The notes below the pieces were generated by a model, which was given only the letters and a program-made list of their open reading frames with translations, did not search any database and had not been told where the DNA came from. 64,000 nucleotides of DNA from Paracoccus endophyticus (GTDB lineage: Bacteria > Pseudomonadota > Alphaproteobacteria > Rhodobacterales > Rhodobacteraceae), in assembly GCF_003286075.1 (NCBI RefSeq), contig NZ_QLUV01000008.1, positions 1 through 64,000 on the forward strand. The letters are read 5' to 3'. Position numbers and translations under genes: made by a program. Shown one piece after another: positions 18,339 through 31,660 of this stretch (its first letter is position 1; every line of letters begins with the position of its first letter).

Positions 18339-20333
18339 ATGAACGCACCCATGACGAAGACCTGGGACATGGCCGAACGCGCGATGGCCAACGCCATCCG
18401 GGCGCTGACGATGGACGCGGTGCAGGCGGCGAACTCGGGGCATCCGGGGATGCCGATGGGGATGGCGGACGTGGCGACGGTGCTGTTTGACCGCTTCGTC
18501 ACGCTGGACCCCGCGGACCCGAAATGGCCCGACCGCGACCGCTTCGTGCTGTCGGCGGGCCATGGCTCGATGCTGCTGTATGCGATCAACCACCTGCTGG
18601 GATATGCCGACATGCCCGTCGAGGAGCTTCGCCGCTTTCGCCAGCTGGGCGCGCGGACGGCGGGTCACCCGGAATACGGCCATGCCGCGGGGGTCGAGGT
18701 CACGACCGGGCCGCTGGGACAGGGCCTTGCCACCGCCGTCGGCATGGTCCTGGCCGAGCGGATGGCGAACGCGCGCTTTGGCGACGGCCTGGTGGACCAC
18801 TGGACTTACGTCATCGCGGGCGACGGCTGCCTGATGGAAGGCATCAGCCACGAGGCGATCGACCTGGCCGGCCACCTCGGGCTTGGCCGGCTGATCGTGC
18901 TGTGGGACGACAACCGCATCACCATCGACGGGGGCACCGAGCTTTCGACCTCGACCGACCAGATAGCGCGGTTTGCCGCGTCCGGCTGGCACAGCCTCGC
19001 CTGCGACGCCCATGACCCTGCGGACATCGCCGCCGCCATCGACGCGGCGCGCCGCGACCCGCGCCCGTCGCTGATCGCCTGCCGGTCGGTGATCGGCTTC
19101 GGCGCGCCGAACAGGCAGGGCAGCCACGACGTCCACGGCGCCCCCCTGGGGCCCGAGGAGATCGCGGCCGCGCGCGGCTATCTTGACTGGGCGCACGAGC
19201 CCTTTGTGATCGCGCCTGCGATCTACGACCAGTGGCGCGCCATTGCCCGGCGCGGGGCCGAGGCGCGCAAGGACTGGACGCAGCGCCTTGAGGCGCACCC
19301 CCGGCGCCAGGCCTTCGAGGCGGCGCAGGCCCGCGGCGGGCTGGAGGATCTGACCGCCGCCATGGCCGACCACAAGGCGAAGCTGCTGGCAGACAAGCCC
19401 AGGGTGGCAACCCGCAAGGCGTCCGAAATGGCGCTGGCTGTCGTCAATTCCGCGCTGCCCGATACGGTCGGCGGCTCGGCCGACCTGACCGGGTCGAACC
19501 TGACCCGGACAAAGGACATGCGGCCCGTGACCCGCCAGGATTACGGCGGGCGCTACCTGCACTATGGCATCCGCGAACACGGCATGGCGGCGGCGATGAA
19601 CGGCCTCGCGCTGCACGGCGGCTTCCGCCCCTATGGGGGCACCTTCCTGGCCTTTGCCGACTATTGCCGCCCGTCGATCCGGCTGGCGGCGCTGATGGGG
19701 GTGCCCGTCACCCATGTGATGACCCACGACAGCATCGGCCTGGGCGAGGACGGCCCGACCCACCAGCCGGTCGAGCATCTGGCAAGCCTGCGGGCGATCC
19801 CGAACCTTGTCGTGATCCGTCCCGCCGACGCCGTGGAAACCGCCGAGGCGTGGGAGATCGCCATGGCCTCGGCCGACCGGCCGACGCTGCTGGCGCTGTC
19901 GCGGCAGAACCTGCCCTGCGTCCGCACGGACGCGACCGAGAACCTGACGGCGCGTGGGGCCTATCCCCTCCTCGACCCCGGCGACCGTCAGGTCACGCTG
20001 ATCGCCACCGGATCGGAGGTCGAGATCGCGCTGGCCGCGGCCGAGCTGCTGGCCGCGCAGGGCATCCGCGCCGCCGTGGTCAGCGCCCCCAGCTTCGAGC
20101 TGTTCGCCGGCCAACCCGAGGACTATCGCGCCGCCACCCTGGGCGCCGCCCCGCGCGTCGGCATCGAGGCCGCCATCCGGCAGGGCTGGGACGGCCCGAT
20201 CCTGCGGACGACCGACGGCTTCGTGGGCATGACCGGCTTTGGCGCCTCGGCCCCCGCCCCCGCGCTGTACCGCCATTTCGGCATCACCGCCGAGGCGGTC
20301 GCCGCAACCGCCCGCAACCTGATCGAGGAGTGA
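18339..20333 (+). CDS. cbbT: Transketolase
   Basis: Thiamine diphosphate enzyme moving two-carbon units between sugar phosphates in RuBP regeneration. The 664 residues are full length for the family. The ThDP/metal motif GDGCLMEG with the later N is present near residue 160, as are the early ANSGHPGMP substrate loop and the YGIREHGM pyrimidine-binding motif in the second half. Being inside the cbb operon marks it as the autotrophic isoform. Confidence 0.95.
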   Translation: MNAPMTKTWDMAERAMANAIRALTMDAVQAANSGHPGMPMGMADVATVLFDRFVTLDPADPKWPDRDRFVLSAGHGSMLLYAINHLLGYADMPVEELRRFRQLGARTAGHPEYGHAAGVEVTTGPLGQGLATAVGMVLAERMANARFGDGLVDHWTYVIAGDGCLMEGISHEAIDLAGHLGLGRLIVLWDDNRITIDGGTELSTSTDQIARFAASGWHSLACDAHDPADIAAAIDAARRDPRPSLIACRSVIGFGAPNRQGSHDVHGAPLGPEEIAAARGYLDWAHEPFVIAPAIYDQWRAIARRGAEARKDWTQRLEAHPRRQAFEAAQARGGLEDLTAAMADHKAKLLADKPRVATRKASEMALAVVNSALPDTVGGSADLTGSNLTRTKDMRPVTRQDYGGRYLHYGIREHGMAAAMNGLALHGGFRPYGGTFLAFADYCRPSIRLAALMGVPVTHVMTHDSIGLGEDGPTHQPVEHLASLRAIPNLVVIRPADAVETAEAWEIAMASADRPTLLALSRQNLPCVRTDATENLTARGAYPLLDPGDRQVTLIATGSEVEIALAAAELLAAQGIRAAVVSAPSFELFAGQPEDYRAATLGAAPRVGIEAAIRQGWDGPILRTTDGFVGMTGFGASAPAPALYRHFGITAEAVAATARNLIEE

Positions 20334-20337
20334 GCCG

Positions 20338-22895
<2,558 letters not shown>

Positions 22896-22907
22896 AAGGA
22901 GCGAACG

Positions 22908-23297
22908 ATGCGCATCACCCAGGGCTGCTTCAGCTTCCTGCCCGACCTGACCGACGAGGAGATCAGCGCCCAGATCGAATACTGCCTGGGCCGCGGCTGG
23001 GCCATCGGCATCGAGCACACCGACGATCCGCACCCGCGGGCCACCTTCTGGGAGATGTGGGGCAATCCCATGTTCGACCTCAGGGACGCCAAGGGCGTGA
23101 TGATGGAACTGGACGACTGCCGCAAGGCGAACCCCGACACCTATATCCGCATCAACGCCTTCGACAACACCCGCGGGTTCGAGACGGTGACGATGTCGTT
23201 CCTGGTCAGCCGCCCGGCGGTCGAGCCGCAGATCATCATGCGGCGCACCGAGGTGGACGGACGCGCGATCCGCTATACCCACGAGGTCGCGCGCTGA
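22908..23297 (+). CDS. cbbS: RuBisCO small subunit, red-type
   Basis: Caps the L8 core of the L8S8 holoenzyme. The 129-residue protein starts [16 protein letters not shown] and carries the C-terminal beta-hairpin extension (about 110-129) typical of red-type small subunits, which substitutes for the longer internal loop of green types. It follows cbbL by 12 bp with an AAAGGAG ribosome binding site, giving matched expression. Confidence 0.96.
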   Translation: MRITQGCFSFLPDLTDEEISAQIEYCLGRGWAIGIEHTDDPHPRATFWEMWGNPMFDLRDAKGVMMELDDCRKANPDTYIRINAFDNTRGFETVTMSFLVSRPAVEPQIIMRRTEVDGRAIRYTHEVAR

Positions 23298-23304
23298 GGC
23301 GCGG

Positions 23305-23359
23305 CCGGACCCGGGGGCTTCGCGCCCCGGACCCCCGCGGGATACTTGGGCAAAGAAGA
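23305..23359 (+). repeat. Rhodobacteraceae-type intergenic hairpin repeat
   Basis: Between cbbS and cbbX lies a hairpin with arms CCGGGG and CCCCGG around a GCTTCGCG loop region (23311-23330), followed by a second C-rich arm and then GGGATACTTGGGCAAAGAAG. The hairpin plus this tail matches a dispersed repeat I recognise from Rhodobacteraceae intergenic regions. Here it sits inside an operon and could act as a partial terminator or an mRNA stabiliser separating highly expressed cbbLS from the downstream accessory genes. Confidence 0.55.
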
Positions 23360-23372
23360 AAGGACATCCGGG

Positions 23373-24299
23373 ATGGACGACGCGACGCCGACGACGATCG
23401 ACCTGCGGGCCGAATATGAACAGTCCGGCGTCCGCGAGGTGCTGGACGAGCTGGACCGCGAGCTGATCGGGCTGGCCCCCGTCAAGAGCCGCATCCGCGA
23501 GACGGCGGCGCTGCTGCTGGTGGACCGGGCGCGGGCGCGCTTGGGCCTGGCCCATGACACGCCCACCCTGCACATGAGCTTCACCGGCAACCCGGGCACC
23601 GGCAAGACCACGGTCGCCTACAAGATGGCCGGGCTGCTGCACCGCCTGGGCTATATCCGCAAGGGCCATCTGGTCAGCGTCACCCGCGACGATCTGGTCG
23701 GCCAGTACATCGGCCACACCGCCCCCAAGACCAAGGAGGTGCTGAAGAAGGCGATGGGGGGCGTGCTGTTCATCGACGAGGCCTATTACCTCTACAAGCC
23801 CGACAACGAGCGCGACTACGGGCAGGAGGCGATCGAGATCCTGTTGCAGGTGATGGAAAACAACCGCGACGACCTGGTGGTCATCATGGCAGGCTATGCC
23901 GACCGCATGGACCGGTTCTTTTCGGCCAACCCCGGCTTTCGGTCGCGGGTCGCCCATCACATCGACTTTCCCGACTATTCCGAGGAGGAACTGGCGCGCA
24001 TCGCCGACAGCATGCTGGACGCGCAGGGTTATCGCCTGGACGAGGGCGCGCGCGCGGCCATGGCCGAATACGTGACGCTGCGCCGCGCCCAGCCGCATTT
24101 CGCCAACGCACGGTCGATCCGCAACGCGCTGGACCGCGCCCGGCTGCGGCAGGCGAACCGCCTGTTCACGCAGGATCGCCCCGTGACGGCGGACGAGCTG
24201 TGCACGATCACCCAGGCCGACATCCGCGCAAGCCGCGTCTTCTCGGGCGGGCTCGACCCCGACCGCAGCGGCAGGAAGGACGACCCCCATGAGCTTTGA
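23373..24299 (+). CDS. cbbX: Red-type RuBisCO activase
   Basis: Hexameric AAA+ motor that removes inhibitory sugar phosphates from RuBisCO by pulling on the CbbL C-terminus. The ATG at 23373 is preferred over an in-frame TTG at 23346 because a GAAAGGA site lies just upstream of it. The 308-residue protein has Walker A GNPGTGKT (72-79), Walker B VLFIDEA (131-137) and the conserved pore-loop region around [11 protein letters not shown]. Its last codons overlap the cbbE start by 11 bp. Confidence 0.95.
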   Translation: MDDATPTTIDLRAEYEQSGVREVLDELDRELIGLAPVKSRIRETAALLLVDRARARLGLAHDTPTLHMSFTGNPGTGKTTVAYKMAGLLHRLGYIRKGHLVSVTRDDLVGQYIGHTAPKTKEVLKKAMGGVLFIDEAYYLYKPDNERDYGQEAIEILLQVMENNRDDLVVIMAGYADRMDRFFSANPGFRSRVAHHIDFPDYSEEELARIADSMLDAQGYRLDEGARAAMAEYVTLRRAQPHFANARSIRNALDRARLRQANRLFTQDRPVTADELCTITQADIRASRVFSGGLDPDRSGRKDDPHEL

Positions 24300-24978
24300 C
24301 CGCACGATCAAGATCGCGCCCTCGATCCTGTCGGCCGACTTCGCCGATTTCGGCCGCGAGATCCGGGCGGTCGAGGACCAGGGCGCCGACTGGGTCCATG
24401 TGGACGTGATGGACGGGCATTTCGTGCCCAACATCACCTTCGGCCCGCCCGCCGTCGCGGCCTTCCGCCGGCACGTCACCACGGTCATGGACGTGCATCT
24501 GATGATCGCGCCGGTCGATCCCTACATCGAGGCTTTCGCGCGGGCGGGCGCCGACATCATCACCGCCCATGTCGAGGCCGGGCCCCATATCCACCGCACC
24601 CTTCAGGCGATCCGGGGCGCGGGCGCGCGTGCGGGCGTCGCGCTGAACCCCGGCACGCCCGCCGAGGCCGTCGAGCACCTGCTGGACCTGGCCGACCTCG
24701 TCTGCGTGATGACGGTCAACCCCGGCTTCGGCGGGCAGAGGTTCATCGACATGACCGCCAAGGTCCGCCGGCTGCGGCAGATGATCGGCGACCGGCCCGT
24801 GCACATCGAGATCGACGGCGGCGTGGACCCCTCGACCGCGCCGCAACTGGCCGCGGCGGGCGCGGACGTGCTGGTCGCGGGCTCGGCGGTGTTCCGGGGC
24901 GGGTCGGTGTCCAACAGCGCGCCCTACGGCGAGAACATCCGCGCCATCCGCGCGGCGGCGCAGGCGGCGCTGGCATGA
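24289..24978 (+). CDS. cbbE: Ribulose-phosphate 3-epimerase
   Basis: Interconverts xylulose 5-phosphate and ribulose 5-phosphate, feeding phosphoribulokinase. The 229-residue TIM barrel has [10 protein letters not shown] at the start, [15 protein letters not shown] with metal-binding His and Asp, DVHLMI, and [12 protein letters not shown]. Start is inside the cbbX end; stop overlaps the cbbY start by 4 bp. Confidence 0.95.
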   Translation: MSFDRTIKIAPSILSADFADFGREIRAVEDQGADWVHVDVMDGHFVPNITFGPPAVAAFRRHVTTVMDVHLMIAPVDPYIEAFARAGADIITAHVEAGPHIHRTLQAIRGAGARAGVALNPGTPAEAVEHLLDLADLVCVMTVNPGFGGQRFIDMTAKVRRLRQMIGDRPVHIEIDGGVDPSTAPQLAAAGADVLVAGSAVFRGGSVSNSAPYGENIRAIRAAAQAALA

Positions 24979-25673
24979 CGCTGCGCGCCATCATCTTCGA
25001 CGTGGACGGCACGCTGGCGGAAACCGAAGAGCTGCACCGCCGCGCCTTCAACGACACCTTTGCCGCCCATGGCCTGGACTGGCACTGGGACCAGCCGCGC
25101 TACCGCGACCTGCTGCAGGTGACGGGGGGCAAGGAACGCATCGCCCACGACCTGGCCCGGCGCGGCATTGCGGCGGATGCCCACGACATCCCCGCCCTGC
25201 ACCGCGCCAAGACCGACCGCTACACCGACCTGATGGCCGGGGGAGAGATCGCGTTGCGCCCCGGCATCGCGGACCTGATCCGTTCGGCGCGCGCGGGGGG
25301 ACTGCGGCTGGCCATCGCCACCACGACCAGCCGGCCCAACATCGACGCGCTGATCCGCGTGACCCTGGGCTGCGAGACGGGCGAACTGTTCGACGCCATC
25401 GCGGCGGGCGACGAGGTCGGGGCCAAGAAGCCCGCGCCCGACGTCTATCTGCTGGCGCTGGAGCGGCTGGGCGTCCCGCCCGAAGAGGCCGTCGCGCTGG
25501 AGGATTCGCTGAACGGGCTGATGTCGGCGCGCGCGGCGGGCCTGCGCTGCGTGGTCAGCCCCGCGACCTATACGGCGGGCGATCCCTTTCCCGACGACTG
25601 CACGCTTGTCGGGGATTTCACCCCTGTCGCCTCGGTCGAGGCACTGGAACGGCTGCTGGAGGCCAAGGCATGA
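24975..25673 (+). CDS. cbbY: HAD phosphatase CbbY
   Basis: HAD-superfamily phosphatase; the characterised CbbY of red-type autotrophs removes the RuBisCO inhibitor xylulose 1,5-bisphosphate. The 232-residue protein has motif I FDVDGTLAETEELH at 9-22, a helical cap, the TTTSRPN motif II region, Lys in GAKKPAPDVY, and the acidic EDS motif IV near 176. It works with CbbX: the activase releases inhibitors and CbbY destroys them. Overlaps both neighbours by 4 bp. Confidence 0.92.
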   Translation: MTLRAIIFDVDGTLAETEELHRRAFNDTFAAHGLDWHWDQPRYRDLLQVTGGKERIAHDLARRGIAADAHDIPALHRAKTDRYTDLMAGGEIALRPGIADLIRSARAGGLRLAIATTTSRPNIDALIRVTLGCETGELFDAIAAGDEVGAKKPAPDVYLLALERLGVPPEEAVALEDSLNGLMSARAAGLRCVVSPATYTAGDPFPDDCTLVGDFTPVASVEALERLLEAKA

Positions 25674-26350
25674 TCGTGATCTTCGACCTGGACGGCACGC
25701 TGATCGACAGCGCCCCCGACATCCACAAGACCGCCAACGAGGTGCTGGCCGGCGAGGGCTTGGGTCCTCTGGACCTGCCTACTGTCCGCAGCTTCATCGG
25801 CCACGGCGTCCCGCATCTGGTCGGCAGGCTGCTGGGCGCGCATGGCATCGCCGACGAGGGGCGGGCGGCCCGCATGGTGTCAAGGTTCGGCGCGCGCTAC
25901 GAGGGCGCGGTCGGCCTGACCCGCCTTTACCCCGGCGCGGCCGAGGCGCTGGCGGCCCTTGTGGCGCAGGGCCACAGGCTGGGGCTTTGCACCAACAAGC
26001 CGGTGGCGCCCGCGCGCGCGGTGATGCGGCACCTGGGCATCCTCGATCACTTCACCGCCATCATCGGCGGCGACAGCGCGCCGCAGCGCAAGCCGGACCC
26101 GGAGCCCCTGCAGATGGCCGTGGCGGCGTGCGGCGGCGGCCCGGCGGTGTATGTCGGTGACAGCGAGGTGGACGCGGCCTGCGCCGCGGCCGCAGAGGTG
26201 CCGCTGATCGTCCACACCGAAGGCTACCGCAAGACGCCCGTCGAGGCGTTCCGCCCCGTCGCGGTGTTCTCGGATTTTGCCGCGCTGCCCGGGATCGTGG
26301 CGGCACAGGCCGAGGTGCTGGCCTGCGGCCACGGCGTGCCGGCGCAATAG
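25670..26350 (+). CDS. cbbZ: Phosphoglycolate phosphatase
   Basis: HAD phosphatase that dephosphorylates 2-phosphoglycolate formed by RuBisCO oxygenase activity, the first step of photorespiratory salvage. The 226-residue protein has motif I FDLDGTLIDSAPD (5-17), a helical cap, LCTNKP motif II, RKPDPEPL and the VGDSEVD motif. Last gene of the cbb operon; the start overlaps cbbY by 4 bp. No glycolate oxidase genes follow. Confidence 0.92.
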   Translation: MIVIFDLDGTLIDSAPDIHKTANEVLAGEGLGPLDLPTVRSFIGHGVPHLVGRLLGAHGIADEGRAARMVSRFGARYEGAVGLTRLYPGAAEALAALVAQGHRLGLCTNKPVAPARAVMRHLGILDHFTAIIGGDSAPQRKPDPEPLQMAVAACGGGPAVYVGDSEVDAACAAAAEVPLIVHTEGYRKTPVEAFRPVAVFSDFAALPGIVAAQAEVLACGHGVPAQ

Positions 26351-26352
26351 CG

Positions 26353-26530
26353 CGCGCCCCTGACGCGCCTGTCGGACCTGCACCGCACCGTCTGCCTGTC
26401 AACCGTCGGCGCGCTGGCCCGGCTGCACCGGGTCCGGCCGGAGGACATCGGCCTGTCGGACTTCGGCCCGCCCCGGCGACTGTGTCACCCGGCAGATCCA
26501 CCGCCGCAGGCGGATGAGGGGCCATGGCGG
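26353..26530 (+). pseudogene. APH-family phosphotransferase fragment
   Basis: Directly after cbbZ one frame reads VGALARLHRVRPEDIGLSDF followed by a GPP turn, the internal signature of the aminoglycoside phosphotransferase-like proteins linked to acyl-CoA dehydrogenases. A shift of frame then gives GDCVTRQIHRR, matching the next conserved block of the same family. No start, catalytic HGD or metal motif remains, so this is an internal fragment of a deleted gene. Matching is by eye. Confidence 0.5.
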
Positions 26531-26567
26531 CTCGCACGGCGAAAGGCCGCCCCGGCCGCCATGGCCC

Positions 26568-27182
26568 TTATCGCCGAAGCGGCCTGTAGAGGGCTCCCAT
26601 GACCAGGCCGGCCAGGGCTCCGCCCACATGGGCCTGCCACGCGATCTGGGGCAGGGCCAGCGTCAGCGCCGCGTTCAGCAGGACGAACTGCACGACCGGT
26701 CCTGCCAGCGGCCGCAGACTGCCGCCCCTGGCAAGCTGGATGCGGGCGGCGATGGCAATCTCGGCCCCCGCAAGTCCGAAGATCGCCCCCGAGGCACCGA
26801 CGACGGGAGAGGGGCTGTCCGACAGCCAAAGCTGCACGATCCCCGCCACCACCTGCGAGACGAGGTAAAGCACCACCATCGCGCCCCCGGACATCGCGAC
26901 GGACAGCGAGCGCGCCAGCACGTAAAGCGCCAGCATGTTCATTCCAAGGTGCAGCAGTCCCCCGTGCAGGAAACCATAGGTAAGGAACATCGTCACCTGC
27001 TGGCCGGGGAACATCGGCCGGACGTCCTGCATGAGCTGTGGCCAGAGCGCGCCATGCAGCATCGCCCATTCCTGCAGCGCAGAAGGCAGGGTCAGCAGAT
27101 GGACCGCGACGCAGGCGACGATGACCCCCATGAAGGCGGGCGGGACAGACGGGCGGGAAAGGGCCGGGTTCGACTCGGTCAT
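26568..27182 (-). CDS. Rhomboid-family intramembrane serine protease
   Basis: A 204-residue membrane protein with about six hydrophobic segments. The catalytic dyad is visible: Ser131 in GASGAIFG and His185 in AHVGG. The conserved FLHGGLLHLGMNM block (71-83) precedes it. Rhomboids cut membrane protein substrates within or near transmembrane helices; the substrate here is unknown. It stands alone on the reverse strand, convergent with the cbb operon. Confidence 0.88.
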   Translation of the reverse strand: MTESNPALSRPSVPPAFMGVIVACVAVHLLTLPSALQEWAMLHGALWPQLMQDVRPMFPGQQVTMFLTYGFLHGGLLHLGMNMLALYVLARSLSVAMSGGAMVVLYLVSQVVAGIVQLWLSDSPSPVVGASGAIFGLAGAEIAIAARIQLARGGSLRPLAGPVVQFVLLNAALTLALPQIAWQAHVGGALAGLVMGALYRPLRR

Positions 27183-27580
27183 GGCGCCAGCATAGGGGCC
27201 GATCGCGCGGCGGGAAGCGTCATGGCGGCCCTGTCAGAGGGGGATCTGTGGCGGACCCTGGGTGACGCGGCGCGATCAGGCGGCGCGGCTTTGGACAGCG
27301 CCGGCTTGGGCCTTGGCCGCATCGGTGCTTTGATGCCTGACAAACGGCTGCACACAGGGCGGCTGGATCAGCCGCACCATGTGGCAATGCCGGGCAGGTC
27401 TGCACCTCGGAAAGACCGCACTCAGCCCTCGGCGACCGCGCCCCCCTTCGCCCGGAGGGCGGCCTGGTTCGGAGGGCGTGGTGTGGTCCTGCCCGATGGG
27501 TGCGCTTCAGGTGCATTCACCGAAACGGCCGACACGAATCGCAGGAGCGGACCGTCTGCCCTTCGCCGCAAGAGCGGCAG
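27183..27580. other. Intergenic stretch without supported gene
   Basis: About 400 bp separate the rhomboid start and the end of the BKACE gene. The short open frames here lack ribosome binding sites and recognisable motifs. The rhomboid promoter should lie in the first part. No repeat or hairpin of note. Confidence 0.4.
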
Positions 27581-28441
27581 TCAGGCGGGTGTGTCCGGTC
27601 TCCTCAGCCCCAGCATCGCGCGCGCCTGCTGCCAGGTGGCCACGGGGCGGCCGTGCCTGTCGCACAGGTCCACCACCCGGCGCACCAGCGCCGCGTTCGA
27701 GGGCGCCAGCCGGTCGCGGTCCAGCCGCACGTTGTCTTCCAGCCCCGTGCGGGTGTGGCCGCCCCTGGCAACCGCCCAGTCGTTGACCCGCAGCTGTTCC
27801 GCGCCGATGCCGGCCGCGCACCACAGCGCGTCCGGGGCCAGCCGCCGCAGCGTCTGGATGTAGAAATCCAGGATCGGCTCGTCGGCGGGCATCGCGTTCT
27901 TCACCCCCATGACGAACTGGACATAGAGCGGCGACCTGAGCCGCCCGTCCCGCGCCATGGCCGCGGCCTGCACGATGTGGGACAGGTCGAAGGCCTCGAT
28001 CTCGGGCTTGACGTCATGGGCCCGCATCTCGGACGCCAGCCAGTCCACCAGGTCCGGCGGGTTCTCGTAGACGCGGGTCGGAAAGTTGTTGGACCCGACC
28101 GACAGGGATGCCATGTCGGGGCGCAAGGGCAGCATGCCCCCCCGCGCCCGTCCCGCGCCGGACCGCCCGCCGGTGGACAGCTGCACGATCAGGCCGGGGC
28201 AGTGCTTCTCCAGCCCCTCCTTCAGCCGAGCGAAGCGCTCGGGGTCCGAGGTCGGCTTCCCCTCGTCGTCGCGGACGTGGCAGTGGGCGATGCTCGCGCC
28301 GGCCTCGAAGGCCTCGTGCGTGGACTCGACCTGCTCGGCGATGGTGATCGGGACGGCGGGGTTGTTCGCCTTCGTGGGCAGGCTGCCGGTGATCGCCACG
28401 CAGATGATGCAGGGGGTGTCGGGGGCGGGATGGTCGGTCAT
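27581..28441 (-). CDS. Beta-keto acid cleavage enzyme (BKACE, DUF849)
   Basis: Zinc-dependent TIM-barrel enzyme of the family founded on 3-keto-5-aminohexanoate cleavage enzyme: a beta-keto acid plus acetyl-CoA gives acetoacetate and a new CoA ester. The metal ligands His53 and His55 stand in IAHCHVRDD, and the VGSNNFP block is present. The ATG at 28441 is chosen for its GAGGG ribosome binding site over an in-frame TTG two codons earlier. It lies 10 bp after pcaG, so it belongs to the pob-pca operon. That context suggests beta-ketoadipate as substrate, standing in for PcaIJ/PcaF. This is inference. Confidence 0.82.
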   Translation of the reverse strand: MTDHPAPDTPCIICVAITGSLPTKANNPAVPITIAEQVESTHEAFEAGASIAHCHVRDDEGKPTSDPERFARLKEGLEKHCPGLIVQLSTGGRSGAGRARGGMLPLRPDMASLSVGSNNFPTRVYENPPDLVDWLASEMRAHDVKPEIEAFDLSHIVQAAAMARDGRLRSPLYVQFVMGVKNAMPADEPILDFYIQTLRRLAPDALWCAAGIGAEQLRVNDWAVARGGHTRTGLEDNVRLDRDRLAPSNAALVRRVVDLCDRHGRPVATWQQARAMLGLRRPDTPA

Positions 28442-28451
28442 GGGCAATCCC

Positions 28452-29162
28452 TCACAGGTCCAGGAACACGGTCTCGTCTTCGCCCTGCAGGCGGATGTCG
28501 AAGCGATAGAGGGGCAGGCCGTCCCGCTCGCCGGTGCGGCGCGCCAGCAGGGTGTCGCGGCGGTGGGCCTGCTCGATCAGGTTCAGCACGGGGTCGGCCG
28601 CGTTCGCCTCGGCCTCGTCGTCGAAATACATCCGGGTGTTCAGGCCGATGTTGATGCCGCGCGCCACGATCCAGACGGTGATGTGCGGCGCCATGCGGCG
28701 GACCTGCTGGTGGCCGCGGCCCAGGGCATCGGCCTGCTCCTCCTGCTCGGCCGGGCGCACCTCCTCGGGGTGCGGGGCAAGGGCGCGGCGGGCGGGCACG
28801 GGGCCGGGCTTGACGGTGCGGAACGACCACAGGCCGGTGTCGAAATCGGTGATGACCCGACCCCAGCCGCGGAACCCTTGGGCGACCTCGGCGTGGCGCG
28901 GGTCCTCGGGGTGGGCGTGGCGGCCCTGGGCGTCGGCCTGCCAGACCTCGAGCAGCACGTCCTTGACCGGCGCGCCGGTGCCGTCGGTCACGACGCCCTC
29001 CACGATGATGCGCTGGCCCTCGGCGTTCGGACCGGCGATGTCCCGGCCCAGTTCCTGGCGGTAGATGTCGAAGCCCGCCGCCCCCGGCGCCAGCCCGATG
29101 TGGACATAGGGCCCGGCGGTCTGCGAGGGCGATTCCTTCAGGTAATGCAGCGGCTGCGGCAT
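28452..29162 (-). CDS. pcaG: Protocatechuate 3,4-dioxygenase alpha subunit
   Basis: Non-catalytic partner of PcaH in the intradiol ring-cleaving dioxygenase. Start at 29162 (MPQPLHYLKESPSQTAGPY) matches the family N-terminus. Conserved blocks LLEVWQADAQGRH, TVKPGPVP and the ARGINIGLNTRMYF region are all present. At 236 residues it is longer than the usual 200-210: about 33 extra residues (124-156), rich in Glu, Gln, Ala and Arg, sit between TVKPGPVP and MAPHITVWIVARG. Reading frame continues through, so this is an insertion, not a frameshift. It begins 2 bp after pcaH ends. Confidence 0.92.
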   Translation of the reverse strand: MPQPLHYLKESPSQTAGPYVHIGLAPGAAGFDIYRQELGRDIAGPNAEGQRIIVEGVVTDGTGAPVKDVLLEVWQADAQGRHAHPEDPRHAEVAQGFRGWGRVITDFDTGLWSFRTVKPGPVPARRALAPHPEEVRPAEQEEQADALGRGHQQVRRMAPHITVWIVARGINIGLNTRMYFDDEAEANAADPVLNLIEQAHRRDTLLARRTGERDGLPLYRFDIRLQGEDETVFLDL

Positions 29163-29164
29163 GG

Positions 29165-29908
29165 TCAGTTCCCCTCCAGTCGGTTCTCGAACAGGGTCGA
29201 GCGGCGGCCCCGCAGCACGATGTCGAACTTGTAGGCCAGGCAGTCCAGCGCGATGCCCGCGTTCATGTCCAAAGGCGCGATCAGCTGGTCGATGGCGGCG
29301 GGATCGGGGATGGTGTTCACGATCGGGCAGATCGGGATCAGGGGATCGCCCTCGAAATACATCTGGGTGATCAGCCGCTGGCTGAAGCTGGACCCGAAGA
29401 CCGAGACATGGATATGCGCGGGCCGCCAGTTGTTGACATGGTTGCGCCACGGATAGGCGCCGGGCTTGACCGTGCGGAAATGGTAATAGCCCTCCGCGTC
29501 CGTCAGCGTGCGCCCGCAGCCGCCGAAATTGGGGTCGATAGGGGCCAGATAGGTGTCCTTCTTGTGGCGATAGCGGCCGCCGGCGTTCGCCTGCCAGATC
29601 TCGACCAGCGTGTTCGGCACGGGCCGCGCGTTCTCGTCAAGCACGCGGCCGTGGACGATGATGCGCTCGCCCACCGGGTCGCCCGTCTTGGCGTAGTTGC
29701 GGATCAGGTCGTTGTCGATCGGGTCGATGTCGGTGTGGCCGAAGACCGGGCCGGTGATCTCGGACATCGACTGCTGCAGGGACAGCAGCGCCAGGCGCGG
29801 GCTGCGCGCGACCGAGGTCTTGTACGGGGGCGTCAGCGCCGGCGGATGCCGGGCGCGGTCGCGCTGATGGTATTCCGCGGGGGCAGGCGCAGGGGTGGGG
29901 CGGATCAT
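29165..29908 (-). CDS. pcaH: Protocatechuate 3,4-dioxygenase beta subunit
   Basis: Iron(III) subunit that opens protocatechuate between its hydroxyl-bearing carbons to give 3-carboxy-cis,cis-muconate. By alignment to the Pseudomonas enzyme in memory, the iron ligands are Tyr113 (GRYRHK), Tyr152 (AYPWRN), His165 and His167 (PAHIH); all are present. The 247 residues are normal length. It overlaps pcaC by 4 bp and pcaG follows at once, giving equal subunit supply. Confidence 0.95.
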   Translation of the reverse strand: MIRPTPAPAPAEYHQRDRARHPPALTPPYKTSVARSPRLALLSLQQSMSEITGPVFGHTDIDPIDNDLIRNYAKTGDPVGERIIVHGRVLDENARPVPNTLVEIWQANAGGRYRHKKDTYLAPIDPNFGGCGRTLTDAEGYYHFRTVKPGAYPWRNHVNNWRPAHIHVSVFGSSFSQRLITQMYFEGDPLIPICPIVNTIPDPAAIDQLIAPLDMNAGIALDCLAYKFDIVLRGRRSTLFENRLEGN

Positions 29909-30306
29909 GTCGCATCCTTTCCGGGGGCGGCGTCCAGTTCGGCGAAGACCTCTTTCGCCAGCCTGATCGCGTGGTTGGCGCGGGGCACGCCGGCATAGAC
30001 GGCGACGTGCAGGAACGCCTCGATGATGTCCGTGCGCGAGGCGCCGGTGCGCTGCGTCGCGCGCACGTGCATGGGAATCTCGTCGAAGTTGCCGGTGGCC
30101 GCCAGCAGCGCCAGCGTCAGCATGGACCGTTCGCGCAGGGTGATCCCGTCGCCTGCCCAGACCGAGCCCCAGGCGCCTTCGGTGATGAACCGCTGGAACG
30201 GCGCGTCGAAGTCGGTGATGGCAGCGGTCGCGCGGTCCACATGGGCGTCGCCCAGCACGCGGCGGCGCACCGCCATGCCGGAATCGTAGCGGTCGGGGTC
30301 AGGCAT
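29905..30306 (-). CDS. pcaC: 4-carboxymuconolactone decarboxylase
   Basis: Decarboxylates 4-carboxymuconolactone to 3-oxoadipate enol-lactone. The 133-residue protein has the AhpD-like helical fold signature with GDAHVDRA near the start, [34 protein letters not shown] and [14 protein letters not shown], the last two holding the conserved active-site region. It is a stand-alone decarboxylase, not the PcaL fusion with enol-lactone hydrolase. Part of the pobA-pcaC-pcaH-pcaG operon. Confidence 0.94.
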   Translation of the reverse strand: MPDPDRYDSGMAVRRRVLGDAHVDRATAAITDFDAPFQRFITEGAWGSVWAGDGITLRERSMLTLALLAATGNFDEIPMHVRATQRTGASRTDIIEAFLHVAVYAGVPRANHAIRLAKEVFAELDAAPGKDAT

Positions 30307-30392
30307 GGCCGATGTCCTTCAGGAAACGAGTAAGCCGGGTGAGAGGGCCGGCGCGGCGACAGGGCGGCGAGCAGGGGTGGGACGCGGGCGCA

Positions 30393-31660
<1,268 letters not shown>

